Below are positions 1-9,552 of a stretch of DNA of 64,000 nt, one piece after another. The position numbers were made by a program, and so were the translations under genes. Source of the DNA: Rhizobium sp. Leaf262 (GTDB taxonomy: Bacteria; Pseudomonadota; Alphaproteobacteria; Rhizobiales; Rhizobiaceae); the NCBI RefSeq assembly GCF_001422245.1, contig NZ_LMMM01000003.1:62001-126000 (forward strand), in the 5' to 3' direction. Numbering within the stretch: the stretch's first letter is position 1; every line of letters starts with the position of its first letter. The notes under the pieces are model-generated. The model did no database searches. It was not told where the DNA came from and saw only the letters and a list, made by a program, of their open reading frames with translations.

Positions 1-1
1 A

Positions 2-31
2 GCACGCGAAGAGGCGGAAGAGCGTGGCTAG
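2..31 (+). CDS. C-terminal end of an upstream gene (partial)
   Basis: Reading from base 2 gives nine codons rich in Glu, Arg and Ala, ending in TAG at 29-31. This could be the tail of a gene that begins before the window. The stretch is too short to name, and it may be chance. It is followed by a 62-base gap and then a strong ribosome binding site for the next gene. Confidence 0.3.
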   Translation, partial: AREEAEERG

Positions 32-93
32 CTTTCGTCATGTTCGCATTCGGGCGATGTGCACATATTCCGTGATTTGAGGAGGAGATCATT

Positions 94-702
94 ATGACGA
101 TCATTCATTCGGTCGACGATTTAAAGAGTATCTACGGCGACGCGTCCGAGACGTCGATCCTCAAGGTGACATCTGTTCTGACGGTGGAATATCGCCAAAT
201 GATCGAGGCATCACCCTTCATGGCGCTGGCTACCGTCGGTCCCGAAGGCATGGATTGCTCACCACGTGGTGACAAGGGCGGTGTCATCCGGGTTCAGGAT
301 GAGAAAACCGTGCTGCTGCCGGACTGGCGTGGGAACAATCGCATCGACTCGTTGCTCAACATCGTCCGCGACCCGAGGGTGGCACTGATGTTTCTGGTGC
401 CGGGTTCGAGCATCACCATGCGCATCAACGGCAAGGCCGTGATCTCCGTCGATCCTGAACTGCTGATGAGCTTCGAGATGGACGGAAAACATCCGCGCAC
501 GGTGACCGTTGTCACGATCGACGAAGTCTATTTCCAGTGTGCCAGGGCGATCATCCGCTCCGAGCTGTGGAACCCGGAGAACTTCGTGGATTCCGCATCC
601 TTGCCGTCCACAGGCTCGTTGCTGAAGTCGGCCAAGTCGGATTTCGACCGGGAGGCTTATGACAAGGCGCTTCCCGAGCGCATGGCAGGCTCGATATGGT
701 AA
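94..702 (+). CDS. PPOX-class FMN-binding flavoprotein (pyridoxamine 5'-phosphate oxidase-like)
   Basis: This 202-residue protein has the split-barrel FMN-binding fold of the pyridoxamine-phosphate-oxidase family. Residues 38-75 hold the family pattern: FMALATVGPEG, then SPRGDKGG, then a strand ending LLPDWRGNNR. This resembles the MSMEG_1061-type subgroup of small FMN proteins that act on unknown substrates in the cytoplasm. The start is supported by GAGGAGGAG just upstream of ATG at 94. The gene stands alone, tail to tail with a diguanylate cyclase. The fold assignment is good, but the substrate cannot be read from the sequence. Confidence 0.8.
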   Translation: MTIIHSVDDLKSIYGDASETSILKVTSVLTVEYRQMIEASPFMALATVGPEGMDCSPRGDKGGVIRVQDEKTVLLPDWRGNNRIDSLLNIVRDPRVALMFLVPGSSITMRINGKAVISVDPELLMSFEMDGKHPRTVTVVTIDEVYFQCARAIIRSELWNPENFVDSASLPSTGSLLKSAKSDFDREAYDKALPERMAGSIW

Positions 703-732
703 GGTAAGGCATGTGGAGCCGGGTCAACCGGC

Positions 733-1797
733 TCACTGCTTGTAGATCAGCCAGCTCTTGCCTGTGTAGTTCTTCTGCATGCCCTCTTCGAAGAACACAG
801 TGCGATTTCGCCCTGTTTCCTTGGCATGGTAAAGCGCAGTATCGGCGCGGGCGTAGAGCTCGCCGGGATTCTGGGCCTGGGATGCAATCGAGTATCCGAT
901 GGAAATGGTCACCTGACCGTAGTCGATGCCCGACTTTGAATTTCGGAAGGGCGTCTTTTCCAATGATGTGCGGATGCGCTCGCAGACCACGTTGATTTCG
1001 TCCTGGCTGCTGCCTTCGAGGATGATGGCGAACTCTTCGCCGCCGCTGCGGGCCACGAATCCGTCGCGGCGGACATTTGCCCGGATAACGGAAGCGACTG
1101 TCGCCAAAATCTTGTCTCCGACAGGATGACCGAAAGTGTCGTTGATCCGCTTGAAATTATCGACGTCGAGCAGAACCAGACCGGAAAACTGCAGCGCCAT
1201 CGTATTGTCATACATGGACGCCAGCTTCTCGTCGAAAGCGCGCCGGTTGGAAAGCCGCGTCAGGGAATCGGTATTGGCGATCCGCTTGTACTCGTCCAGC
1301 TCCAGCCTGACCTGCTGCATTTCCTCCGCATGGCGATCCACACTTTTGGTCGTGCTTTCGTTCTCTGCCATCTTGTTGCCGGTGGCTTCCGCCAGCATCG
1401 AAATGGCCGTGCGCAACAGATGTGCGCTGGAATGACTCTTGTCGGAAATACCGGCGCGGGTCTCATCAAGAATACGATTGTAGTTTTCGAGACATGTCTG
1501 CTCGTGCTGCAAGACCAGAAGCAGGCCGCTGAGCTCCGAGTTGAGCTTTTCGCGCGCAGCCTCGAGAAGCTGTCCATGCGTGTGGTCGAAATACCGTCCG
1601 CCGAGTTCATCGAGCTCCTCCTGCGTGGCACGGCTTCCCAGCGCTGCGAGGTCTCGTGTCAAGGCGGGGTTGGACCCGATATAGGCTTCGTAGAACAAGT
1701 TATAGTTTCGAGGGATGGGCACCACACCCATATTGCGCATGGCAAAAAGAATTTGCGATGCGATATCTGGTCCCTTGGGCGTTGACGGGGTCGTCAT
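733..1797 (-). CDS. GGDEF-domain diguanylate cyclase
   Basis: This 354-residue protein should make cyclic di-GMP from two GTP. The first 170 or so residues are helical with no recognised sensor domain and no membrane segment. The rest is a GGDEF domain with DVDNFKRIND (metal and nucleotide binding) and an intact GGEEF active-site loop. The usual product-inhibition RxxD, five residues before the loop, reads R-R-D-G, so feedback inhibition may be weak. The ATG at 1797 is preferred over the adjacent TTG because GGGAG lies seven bases upstream. It resembles soluble Agrobacterium cyclases of the DgcB type, but I cannot prove which paralog it is. Confidence 0.88.
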   Translation of the reverse strand: MTTPSTPKGPDIASQILFAMRNMGVVPIPRNYNLFYEAYIGSNPALTRDLAALGSRATQEELDELGGRYFDHTHGQLLEAAREKLNSELSGLLLVLQHEQTCLENYNRILDETRAGISDKSHSSAHLLRTAISMLAEATGNKMAENESTTKSVDRHAEEMQQVRLELDEYKRIANTDSLTRLSNRRAFDEKLASMYDNTMALQFSGLVLLDVDNFKRINDTFGHPVGDKILATVASVIRANVRRDGFVARSGGEEFAIILEGSSQDEINVVCERIRTSLEKTPFRNSKSGIDYGQVTISIGYSIASQAQNPGELYARADTALYHAKETGRNRTVFFEEGMQKNYTGKSWLIYKQ

Positions 1798-2069
1798 CAA
1801 GTCACTCCCGGAAATGACGTTCGTATCTTACACTTGCTTGTGTCTAAAGTTCTTTTGGAAATCCTGGATGACGCAAATCTCTATTGATTGCGCCAGAAGA
1901 TATCCCAGTAAACCTTCATTCTATTCCCAGGCGTTATTTTTATAATTAGAATCGCCTAAATCAGCGAAGGCCATTTCCCATAGCATTTTACGGGTCAAAT
2001 TGTAGAGGTAAAATCTTATAGGGTCGTAAAATTCTGCAATGTTTTGAACGAAATTCCGCACGTCCTGAA
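1798..2069. other. Intergenic region upstream of the diguanylate cyclase gene
   Basis: About 270 AT-rich bases lie between the cyclase start and the fumC terminator. They must hold the cyclase promoter. I see no convincing reading frame, RNA structure or operator in them. Confidence 0.5.
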
Positions 2070-2098
2070 AAGGAAGCGGTCGGGCTGACCGCTTCCTT
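2070..2098 (-). terminator. Rho-independent terminator of fumC
   Basis: A perfect 12-bp inverted repeat (2070-2081 with 2087-2098, five-base loop) lies directly after the fumC stop codon. On the minus strand it is followed by a short T tract. Confidence 0.85.
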
Positions 2099-2105
2099 AT
2101 TCGGC

Positions 2106-3497
2106 TTACTTAGGCCCGATCATGTTCTCCGGGCGAACATACTGATCGAATTCCTCATTGGTCAGGTAACCGCCGCCGACGGCTTCCTCGCGCAGGGTCG
2201 TGCCGTTCTTATGCGCGGTCTTGGCGATCTTGGCGCAGGCGTCGTAGCCGAGCTTGCTGTTGAGCGCCGTGACCAGCATCAGCGAGTTTTCGACACCCTT
2301 CTTGATGTTGTCTTCACGCGCTTCGATGCCAACAACGCAATTGTCGGTGAAGGACACGGCTGCATCGCCCAGAAGCTGGACGGATTGCAGGAAGTTATAG
2401 GCCATCATCGGGTTATAGACATTGAGCTCGAAGTGACCCTGCGAGCCCGCAAATGTGATTGCTGCCTGATTGCCGAAGATGTGCGCACAAACCTGCGTCA
2501 GCGCTTCCGACTGGGTCGGGTTGACCTTGCCCGGCATTATGGAAGAGCCGGGTTCATTTTCCGGCAGTGCGAGTTCTCCGAGTCCTGCGCGTGGGCCGGA
2601 GCCGAGGAAGCGGATGTCGTTGGCGATCTTGAAGAGGGCTGCTGCTGCGGCGTTGATGGCGCCGTGGGCAAAGACCATGGAGTCGTGGGCTGCCAGCGCT
2701 TCGAACTTGTTGGGTGCGGTCACGAAGGGCAGGCCGGTGATCTTGGCGATCTCGTCTGCGACCTGCTCGGCAAAGCCGATGGGTGCGTTGAGGCCCGTGC
2801 CGACGGCAGTGCCGCCCTGTGCCAGTTCGCAAAGGCCGGGAAGCGTCAGTTCGATGCGTTTGATCGAGGAAGCGACCTGCGCGGCATAACCGGAGAATTC
2901 CTGGCCGAGCGTCAGCGGCGTTGCGTCCTGCGTATGGGTGCGGCCGATCTTGATGATGTGGGCGAAGCTCTTCGCCTTGGCGTCCAGCGCTGCATGCAGA
3001 TGCTTGAGGCTTGGCAGGAGGTGGTGGACGATCTGCTCTGCGCAGGCAATGTGCATGGCCGTTGGGTAGGTGTCGTTGGACGACTGGCTCATATTCACAT
3101 GGTCGTTCGGGTGAACCGGCTTCTTGGAGCCCATTTCACCGCCGAGCATTTCGATGGCGCGGTTGGAGATGACTTCGTTGGCATTCATGTTGGACTGGGT
3201 GCCGGAACCGGTCTGCCAGACGACGAGCGGAAAATGGTCATTGAGCTTGCCGTCGATGACTTCCTGCGCGGCCTTGACGATGGTTTCGCCCAGTTGCGCG
3301 TCCAGCCCGCCGAGCGCCACGTTGGTCCGGGCAGCGGCCTGCTTGACGATGCCGAGCGCACGAACAACCGATGCAGGCTGCTTTTCCCAGCCGATCTTGA
3401 AGTTTCCGAGCGAACGCTGTGCCTGAGCGCCCCAATAACGGTCGCTAGCAACGTCGATTGGGCCAAATGTATCGGTTTCGGTGCGTGTGGCTGTCAT
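2106..3497 (-). CDS. fumC: Class II fumarate hydratase
   Basis: This enzyme interconverts fumarate and L-malate in the citric acid cycle. The 463-residue length is standard for the oxygen-stable, iron-free class II enzymes. The fumarase/aspartase signature [11 protein letters not shown] is present, as are the [10 protein letters not shown] and [16 protein letters not shown] substrate loops. The frame stays open about 70 codons further upstream. The start at 3497 is nevertheless preferred because the protein then begins MTATRTETD, as in the family, and an AGGAGAGGCAGGAC stretch precedes it. It is transcribed alone and divergently from the L,D-transpeptidase gene. Confidence 0.97.
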   Translation of the reverse strand: MTATRTETDTFGPIDVASDRYWGAQAQRSLGNFKIGWEKQPASVVRALGIVKQAAARTNVALGGLDAQLGETIVKAAQEVIDGKLNDHFPLVVWQTGSGTQSNMNANEVISNRAIEMLGGEMGSKKPVHPNDHVNMSQSSNDTYPTAMHIACAEQIVHHLLPSLKHLHAALDAKAKSFAHIIKIGRTHTQDATPLTLGQEFSGYAAQVASSIKRIELTLPGLCELAQGGTAVGTGLNAPIGFAEQVADEIAKITGLPFVTAPNKFEALAAHDSMVFAHGAINAAAAALFKIANDIRFLGSGPRAGLGELALPENEPGSSIMPGKVNPTQSEALTQVCAHIFGNQAAITFAGSQGHFELNVYNPMMAYNFLQSVQLLGDAAVSFTDNCVVGIEAREDNIKKGVENSLMLVTALNSKLGYDACAKIAKTAHKNGTTLREEAVGGGYLTNEEFDQYVRPENMIGPK

Positions 3498-3918
3498 CAG
3501 TCCTGCCTCTCCTGTGTGTTCCTCCGGCAAGACGGCTTTCCCGCCAGCCCTGCGCGCGCAGGACATATAAAGCGATAGCGCAACCATGGAAAGCCTGTCT
3601 TGGCGGGCGGCCCAGATATTTCGCAACTCATCGGCGATTTGCGGCACCGCGAAGGAAAGTATCGATGCGTGGCTTTTGGGTAACGTGCATCCCAACCGCA
3701 ACAGTTGCTGCAGCATTGGTCCGGCTGTCGAAAACTTGTTTGCGCAATATCAAGAAATTAAAGAGAAATTTAACTATTCTCGCCAAACGTGGAGCCATGC
3801 CGGAGCGAAGATTTTTCGCGATGGGACCTCATCTCTGGCACTGGATCGGCCTTCGCGCGTTTCTTCCCAAAAGAAGGCCAATCAGCTAGACAGACACATA
3901 CTCTTTACATGCGCTCCA
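3498..3918. promoter_or_regulatory. Divergent intergenic region between fumC and the L,D-transpeptidase gene
   Basis: About 420 bases separate two divergent genes and should carry both promoters. The frame is open here on both strands, but the translations resemble no protein family. The stretch 3740-3790 is notably AT-rich. No riboswitch or clear operator was recognised. Confidence 0.5.
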
Positions 3919-5820
3919 ATGACTGAGGGCGCGGACGCGGCGAGGACTAAATTGCAAATCACTTCAGGAAAAACATCGACGGCGTTGATACTGGCTCTCG
4001 GTCTTTCCGTTTCGGCGGCCTTGCCGGGCACGGCGGGCGCCGTAACGCTGATGGACCTTCTTCGCGGTGGACCGGGCAAGGTCGAGCGTGAACGCCAGGA
4101 CCGTGGTTTGCCGGGTGTGACCGAGCGCAGCACGTCCGCGCAGCGCGATGTCGATCCCGAACCGCTGCCGCGCGTATCGGGCCCGCGCTATTACACATAC
4201 AAGGCAGACGCCACCCGTACCGTCGACACCTCGAAGTTTCCCGCAGGCCTTGCCGGTGTGAAATTCTCCGCCACACCTGAAATCGCCAAGGCGCTGGAAG
4301 GCTATTACAGCGCAGGCAGCCAGCCGCTGTGGGTTGAAAATGGCGATCTGAGCGCGCGCGCCAGCGCCGTTCTCGCTTTTTTCGAGACTGTCGGCGAAAG
4401 CGGTCTGAACCCCGCCGATTACAGCATCTCCGCACCCTCGCAGGATGTGACGGCCAGCATTACCGCAGAGCCGCAGGCCTCCGTACAAACCGTTGCGCTC
4501 AACGAAGGGCAGACGATTTCGCCTGCCATGATGCAGTTTGAACTGGCGCTTTCGGCCAAGGTTCTGGCCTACGTTCAGGACACGGCGCGCGGTCGCATCG
4601 ATCCGAACAAGCTGTCCGGCTATCATGATTTCAAGCGCAAGACGGTCAATCTCGCGCCGGTTCTGAAACTTGCGGGTCTGAGCCCGGACGTTGCCGCCTA
4701 TCTGCGCAGCCGCGAGCCTTCCAACCCGGAATATCAGGCGCTCAAGTCCGAGCTTGCCAAGCTGCGCAATGAAGACAAGGACGCGACCCACAAGGTTGTC
4801 GTGCCTGCAAACCTCGTTCTCAAGCCCGGTGAAAACAATCCGGAGATGGCAACCGTCGTAAAGGCCATCGAGCATCGTTCTTCTGCGTCGCTGAAAAGTG
4901 GCCATGCGTCGACGCTGACCGGCTATCAGCAGACACCGGAATACACACCAGAACTGGTCGATCTCGTCAAGGCGTTCCAAAGTGAGAACGGCCTGAAGGC
5001 TGACGGCGTCATCGGTCGCGCCACCGTGCGCGCAATGACCGGCGACAGCAACGAAGCCAAGATCGCCAAGCTTGAAGTTGCGATGGAGCAGGTACGCTGG
5101 TTGCCAGCCAATCTGGGCGACCGTTTCGTCTTCATCAACCAGCCTGCTTTCATGGCGTATTACCACAATGAAGGCGTCGAAGACTTCGGCATGAAGGTGG
5201 TTGTCGGTTCCAAATCGAACCAGACCTACTTCTTCCAGGACGAAATTCAGACGGTGGAATTCAACCCTTACTGGGGCGTTCCGCAGTCGATCATCATCAA
5301 CGAGATGCTGCCGAAGCTGCGTAACGATCCATCCTATCTGGATCGCCTCGGTTACGAAGTTTCCGTCAACGGTCGCGCGGTATCGTCCTCCAGTGTCAAC
5401 TGGTATGGCTCCACCAACGCCGTTTCCGTTCGTCAGCCGCCAAGCAGCGACAATGCGCTGGGCGATCTGAAGATCCTGTTCCCGAATGCGCATGCCATCT
5501 ACATGCATGACACGCCGTCGAAGAGCTTCTTCAACCGCGATATGCGTGCACTCAGCCACGGCTGCATTCGTCTGGTCGATCCGCGCCGCATGGCAGCAGC
5601 AGTGCTCGGCACCACGCTCGATAACGTCAACAAGCAGATTGCCGCCGGTCAGAACCGCGCCGTGCAGGTCCCGACGAAAATTCCGGTTTACGTCGCCTAC
5701 TTCACAGCCTGGCCCGACAAGGACGGTAAAGTGCAGTATTTCGACGACGTCTATGACCGCGACAGCTATGTCATGAAGGCCTTCGACGCGACGACTAAGG
5801 CAAGGGCGTCTTCGATCTAA
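3919..5820 (+). CDS. Periplasmic L,D-transpeptidase, YcbB/LdtD-like
   Basis: This enzyme should form 3-3 peptidoglycan crosslinks or attach proteins to the wall. The 633-residue product starts with a signal peptide (hydrophobic run ALILALGLSVSAALPGTAGA). A helical scaffold region follows, then a PG_binding_1 domain near residues 340-370 (VDLVKAFQSENGLKADGVIG). Last is a YkuD catalytic domain with the SHGCIRL motif, Cys549 being the nucleophile. The length and order match the large YcbB type. The start is uncertain: TTG at 3952 has a better GAGGA site, and would leave a shorter but normal signal peptide. Rhizobiales rely heavily on such enzymes during polar growth. Confidence 0.9.
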   Translation: MTEGADAARTKLQITSGKTSTALILALGLSVSAALPGTAGAVTLMDLLRGGPGKVERERQDRGLPGVTERSTSAQRDVDPEPLPRVSGPRYYTYKADATRTVDTSKFPAGLAGVKFSATPEIAKALEGYYSAGSQPLWVENGDLSARASAVLAFFETVGESGLNPADYSISAPSQDVTASITAEPQASVQTVALNEGQTISPAMMQFELALSAKVLAYVQDTARGRIDPNKLSGYHDFKRKTVNLAPVLKLAGLSPDVAAYLRSREPSNPEYQALKSELAKLRNEDKDATHKVVVPANLVLKPGENNPEMATVVKAIEHRSSASLKSGHASTLTGYQQTPEYTPELVDLVKAFQSENGLKADGVIGRATVRAMTGDSNEAKIAKLEVAMEQVRWLPANLGDRFVFINQPAFMAYYHNEGVEDFGMKVVVGSKSNQTYFFQDEIQTVEFNPYWGVPQSIIINEMLPKLRNDPSYLDRLGYEVSVNGRAVSSSSVNWYGSTNAVSVRQPPSSDNALGDLKILFPNAHAIYMHDTPSKSFFNRDMRALSHGCIRLVDPRRMAAAVLGTTLDNVNKQIAAGQNRAVQVPTKIPVYVAYFTAWPDKDGKVQYFDDVYDRDSYVMKAFDATTKARASSI

Positions 5821-5839
5821 GGCACGCAGATACTCTTTT

Positions 5840-5867
5840 AAAAGCGCCTTCACGGGCGCTTTTTCTT
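5840..5867 (+). terminator. Terminator after the L,D-transpeptidase gene
   Basis: A 9-bp perfect stem (5840-5848 with 5855-5863, six-base loop) ends in a T-rich run, just before glsA. Confidence 0.85.
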
Positions 5868-5883
5868 TATCAGGGAATGGGCC

Positions 5884-6813
5884 ATGCAAAACATTCAGCC
5901 GGTTATCGATTCCATCTACGACATCATGCAGTCGCGGCTGGGCGAGGGGAAAGTTGCCGACTATATTCCCGAGTTGGCCAAGATCGATCCCAAACAGTTC
6001 GGCATGGCCGTCACGACCGTCGAAGGCGAAACTTTCGTGGCGGGCAATGCACAGACGCAATTTTCCATTCAGAGTATTTCCAAGGTCTTCATGCTGACGC
6101 TGGCGCTTGGCAAGACCGGCGAAAGCGTGTGGAAACGCGTGGGGCGTGAGCCGTCCGGTTCCGCTTTCAACTCCATCGTCCAGTTGGAGCGGGAATCCGG
6201 TATACCAAGAAATCCCTTCGTCAATGCCGGCGCCATCGTGGTGACGGATATGGTGCTGGCCGGGCACCAGCCGCGTGAGGCGATTGGCGAATTGCTGCGC
6301 TTCATCCGCTATCTCGCCGATGACGAAACCATTTCCATCGACAACAAGGTGGCGCAATCCGAGCAGGCGACTGGCTATCGAAATTTTGCGCTGGCCAATT
6401 TCATGCGCAGCTTCGGCAATCTGCATCATCCGGTTGAGCACACGCTGGGGGTCTATTTCCACCAGTGCGCCATATCGATGAATTGCGTGCAGTTGGCGCG
6501 GGCAGGGCTGTTTCTGGCCAATCGCGGTCGCAACCCGATTACCGGCCATTCGGTGGTCTCCGATCGCCGGGCGCGGCGTATCAATGCCCTGATGCTGACC
6601 TGCGGTCACTACGACGGCTCGGGCGATTTCGCCTATCATGTCGGTCTGCCGGGCAAGAGTGGAGTAGGTGGCGGCATTCTGGTGGTGGCACCCGGCAAGG
6701 CCTCCGTCGCCGTCTGGTCTCCCGGCCTGAACGAGGTCGGTAACTCGGCACTGGGTTCGGAAGCGCTGGAAATGCTGGCAAACGAAATGGGCTGGTCCGT
6801 ATTCGGGGCTTGA
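5884..6813 (+). CDS. glsA: Glutaminase A
   Basis: This cytoplasmic enzyme hydrolyses glutamine to glutamate and ammonia. The 309 residues match the usual length of the beta-lactamase-fold glutaminases. The catalytic Ser-x-x-Lys is present in [10 protein letters not shown] near residue 63, followed by NPFVNAGAI and the C-terminal GKSGVGGGI strand. A purine-rich site sits just before ATG 5884. A terminator separates it from the gene upstream. ttcA follows 70 bases later and might share the transcript. Confidence 0.95.
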   Translation: MQNIQPVIDSIYDIMQSRLGEGKVADYIPELAKIDPKQFGMAVTTVEGETFVAGNAQTQFSIQSISKVFMLTLALGKTGESVWKRVGREPSGSAFNSIVQLERESGIPRNPFVNAGAIVVTDMVLAGHQPREAIGELLRFIRYLADDETISIDNKVAQSEQATGYRNFALANFMRSFGNLHHPVEHTLGVYFHQCAISMNCVQLARAGLFLANRGRNPITGHSVVSDRRARRINALMLTCGHYDGSGDFAYHVGLPGKSGVGGGILVVAPGKASVAVWSPGLNEVGNSALGSEALEMLANEMGWSVFGA

Positions 6814-6883
6814 TCTTCCCGGCATATGCGGGCATTCCCTGAAGCCGAGCGCTGACGCGCGTTCAGGAACGAGCGAGATTGCC

Positions 6884-7762
6884 ATGAACATTGCCGCAGA
6901 TATCGATGACATGCCAGAAGGCGTCGAGCCTGACGAGCAGGGTGGCGCGCATCCGCTGTTTGCCAATGCGCCGCGCTCCGTGTCCTTCAACAAGCTGCGC
7001 AAGCGGCTGTTGCGCAATGTGCGCCAGGCCTTTGACGATTTCGATATGCTGAAAGGCCAGAAGCGCTGGCTGGTGGGCCTTTCCGGCGGCAAGGACAGCT
7101 ACGGTCTGCTGGCGCTGCTCTTGGATTTGAAGTGGCGTGGCCTTCTGCCGGTCGAGCTGATTGCCTGCAATCTCGATCAGGGCCAGCCGAATTTTCCCAA
7201 GCACATCCTGCCGGACTATCTGACGAAGATCGGCATGCCGCATCGCATCGAATATCGCGACACCTATTCCATCGTGAAGGAAAAGGTGCCGGCGGGCGGC
7301 ACCTATTGCTCGCTCTGTTCGCGGCTGCGTCGTGGCAACCTTTACCGCATCGCCCGCGAGGAAAGCTGCGACGCGCTTCTTCTAGGACACCACCGCGAAG
7401 ACATTCTCGAAACCTTCTTCATGAACTTCTTCCATGGCGGGCGGCTGGCCGCCATGCCGCCAAAGCTGATGAATGACGAAGGCGACCTGATGGTGCTGCG
7501 TCCGCTGGCCTATTGCGCCGAAGACGACATGGCGAAATTTGCCTCAGCCATGGAATTCCCGATCATTCCGTGTGATCTCTGCGGCTCTCAGGACGGCCTT
7601 CAGCGCAACGCCATGAAGGACATGCTGGCCGATATCGAGCGACGAATGCCGGGCCGGAAAGATGTGATGCTGCGCGCGATGGCGCACGTCAATCCGTCGC
7701 ATTTGCTGGATACCAAGCTTTTCGATTTCTCCGCGCTCACTGTCACTGATCCGTCATGCTAG
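6884..7762 (+). CDS. ttcA: tRNA 2-thiocytidine synthetase TtcA
   Basis: This ATP-dependent iron-sulfur enzyme thiolates C32 of certain tRNAs. The PP-loop SGGKDS is at residues 67-72. The CSLC pair is at 142-145, and a third cluster cysteine lies in the PCDLCGSQ segment. That arrangement is the one expected for TtcA rather than TilS. The protein is 292 residues long, with a short acidic N-terminal extension of a kind common in alphaproteobacteria. The gene ends 49 bases before a phosphatase-like gene and is probably co-transcribed with it. Confidence 0.95.
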   Translation: MNIAADIDDMPEGVEPDEQGGAHPLFANAPRSVSFNKLRKRLLRNVRQAFDDFDMLKGQKRWLVGLSGGKDSYGLLALLLDLKWRGLLPVELIACNLDQGQPNFPKHILPDYLTKIGMPHRIEYRDTYSIVKEKVPAGGTYCSLCSRLRRGNLYRIAREESCDALLLGHHREDILETFFMNFFHGGRLAAMPPKLMNDEGDLMVLRPLAYCAEDDMAKFASAMEFPIIPCDLCGSQDGLQRNAMKDMLADIERRMPGRKDVMLRAMAHVNPSHLLDTKLFDFSALTVTDPSC

Positions 7763-7810
7763 GAGAATAGGTCGTGAAGCCTCTCTCCCATCTTTTCAAA
7801 GAAATCCTTC

Positions 7811-8638
7811 ATGACCCTTTCCGATACCGATCTTGATTTCCTCGTGGCCACGGTTGCTGAGGCAGGCGTGACCGAAATTCTTCCGCGCTTCCGCAATCTC
7901 AGCGCATCCGATATTTCCCAGAAGACCTCGGTTGTCGATCTGGTGACGGAGGCCGACATTCTGGCCGAAAAGCGCATCACCGCCGCACTGCTGGACCGTT
8001 TCCCCAAGGCGCATATCGTGGGTGAAGAAGCCTATGACGCCGATCACTCTGTCATTCCGGCGCTCTCCACGGCAGAGCTTGCTTTCGTGATCGATCCCAT
8101 CGACGGTACATTTAATTACGCCTCCGGCTTTCCGGCCTTCGGTACCTTGCTGGCCGTCACCATCAAGGGTGAGACGGTTGCGGGCATCATCCATGATCCC
8201 GTGATGGGTGACACGATTGTTTCCGTCAAAGGCGCAGGCGCGACGCTCAAACGCAAGAATGGCAGCGAGGCGAAACTGTGCGTGGCCGATGCGGTTGATC
8301 TCTCGCAGATGGTGGGCATATTCTCCTGGGGCCACAGCTTCGAAGAGCGCCGCCCGATCATCGCCGCCAATATGACCAAAGCAAAGATGGCGCTTTCGCT
8401 GAATTGTTCGGCCCACGAATACTGGCTGGTTTCCACCGGCAAGCTGCACTTCATCGGCCATGAAAAACTGATGCCGTGGGACCATCTGGCCGGTGTGCTG
8501 ACGCATCAGGAAGCGGGCGGTTACACGGCCAAATTCGATGGCACGCCCTATCGACCCGGCGATCTGACCGGCGGCATCTTATCTGCGCCCGACAAGGAAA
8601 GCTGGAAAATGCTTCGCCGCGAAATCGTCGGCCTGTAA
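7811..8638 (+). CDS. Inositol monophosphatase family protein (copy 1)
   Basis: This 275-residue, Mg-dependent sugar-phosphatase fold protein has the metal-binding signature DPIDGTFNYASG near residue 97, EE in VGEEAYD, and the C-terminal PWDHLAG (third metal Asp). The family includes inositol-1-phosphatase, histidinol-phosphatase and SuhB-type proteins. The sequence alone does not settle the substrate. It is followed after 24 bases by a paralog with the same motifs, so this is a tandem duplication. A 20-codon GTG frame (7774-7836) with a good AGGAG site overlaps its start and could couple its translation. Confidence 0.88.
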   Translation: MTLSDTDLDFLVATVAEAGVTEILPRFRNLSASDISQKTSVVDLVTEADILAEKRITAALLDRFPKAHIVGEEAYDADHSVIPALSTAELAFVIDPIDGTFNYASGFPAFGTLLAVTIKGETVAGIIHDPVMGDTIVSVKGAGATLKRKNGSEAKLCVADAVDLSQMVGIFSWGHSFEERRPIIAANMTKAKMALSLNCSAHEYWLVSTGKLHFIGHEKLMPWDHLAGVLTHQEAGGYTAKFDGTPYRPGDLTGGILSAPDKESWKMLRREIVGL

Positions 8639-8662
8639 TTCGACACTGAGGAAGGACTAAAC

Positions 8663-9487
8663 ATGACCGTGGAACTCGACATCGCATCTCTGGCCAACGC
8701 CTTGCAGGAAGCCGCAGCCGTGGAAATACTGCCAAGGTTTCGCAATCTGGGCGAGGATGACGTGCGGGTGAAGACCGAGGCCATCGACCTCGTGACGGAA
8801 GCCGACGAGGCGGCAGAGCGCCTGATCCGCGCCCGCGTAGCCGAAGTCATGCCGGACGCGCTGTTCGTCGGCGAGGAAGCAGTGGCCGCAGATCCTGCAC
8901 TGCTGGGCAAGCTCGGCGACGCCGATCTGGCCGTGGTGGTCGACCCCATCGATGGCACATTCAACTTCGCATCCGGTCTGCCGCTGTTCGGTGTGATGTT
9001 GAGCGTGATCTCCAAGGGTGAGACGGTCGCAGGCATTATCTACGATCCCATGGGCAACGACTGGACCATTGCGGAAAAGGGAAGCGGTGCCTGGATGTGC
9101 AGCGCTGACGGATCGCAGTCTCAGATGAGCGTCGTACCGGCGCCCGAACTATCGCAGATGATCGGCATTGCGAACACCGGCTACTTCGAGGGTGATGTTC
9201 GCCGTCGCCTGCTGGGCAATCTGGCGGATGTGCGCCTGTTCACCAGCTATCGCTGTGCCGCCCACGAATATCGCATCTTTGCAGGCGGCCATATGCACTT
9301 CCTGATGTACAACAAGCTGATGCCGTGGGACCATTTGGCAGGCACGCTGATTTCGCAGGAAGCGGGCGCATACGCTGCGCGTTTCGATGGCTCGCCCTAT
9401 CTGCCGCATCACGTTGAAGGCGGACTTTTGCTGGCGCCCGATCAGGAAACCTGGGAACTGCTGCGCGAGAAAATCTTCACCGTTTAA
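8663..9487 (+). CDS. Inositol monophosphatase family protein (copy 2)
   Basis: This 274-residue paralog of the preceding gene shares DPIDGTFNFASG, SKGETVAGIIYDP and the PWDHLAG metal site. All catalytic positions visible in copy 1 are kept, so both look active. Divergence between the copies is greatest in the middle, around the substrate-contacting loops. A GAGGAAGG site lies upstream of ATG 8663. The pair forms one operon ending at the strong hairpin that begins at 9508. Different substrates for the two copies are a reasonable inference but not shown. Confidence 0.88.
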   Translation: MTVELDIASLANALQEAAAVEILPRFRNLGEDDVRVKTEAIDLVTEADEAAERLIRARVAEVMPDALFVGEEAVAADPALLGKLGDADLAVVVDPIDGTFNFASGLPLFGVMLSVISKGETVAGIIYDPMGNDWTIAEKGSGAWMCSADGSQSQMSVVPAPELSQMIGIANTGYFEGDVRRRLLGNLADVRLFTSYRCAAHEYRIFAGGHMHFLMYNKLMPWDHLAGTLISQEAGAYAARFDGSPYLPHHVEGGLLLAPDQETWELLREKIFTV

Positions 9488-9507
9488 ACTGTTTTCGATG
9501 AAAACAG

Positions 9508-9541
9508 AAAGGCGCGGATGTCACCATCCGCGCCTTTGTTT
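9508..9541. terminator. Bidirectional terminator between converging genes
   Basis: A perfect 13-bp stem (9508-9520 with 9525-9537, four-base loop) has T tracts possible on both sides. It separates the second phosphatase gene from the converging transporter gene. Confidence 0.9.
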
Positions 9542-9552
9542 TTGGAGATACC

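Noticed and set aside
2211-3578. Plus-strand open frame opposite fumC.
   Set aside because: Shadow of the conserved fumarase frame, Cys- and Gly-rich with no family features.
3586-3918. N-terminal extension of the L,D-transpeptidase frame by 111 codons.
   Set aside because: It would bury the signal peptide inside the protein and has no family similarity.
3964-7092. Minus-strand open frame of more than 1000 codons over the L,D-transpeptidase, glsA and ttcA.
   Set aside because: It is antisense to three well-recognised genes and rich in His, Arg and Gly as expected of a shadow frame.
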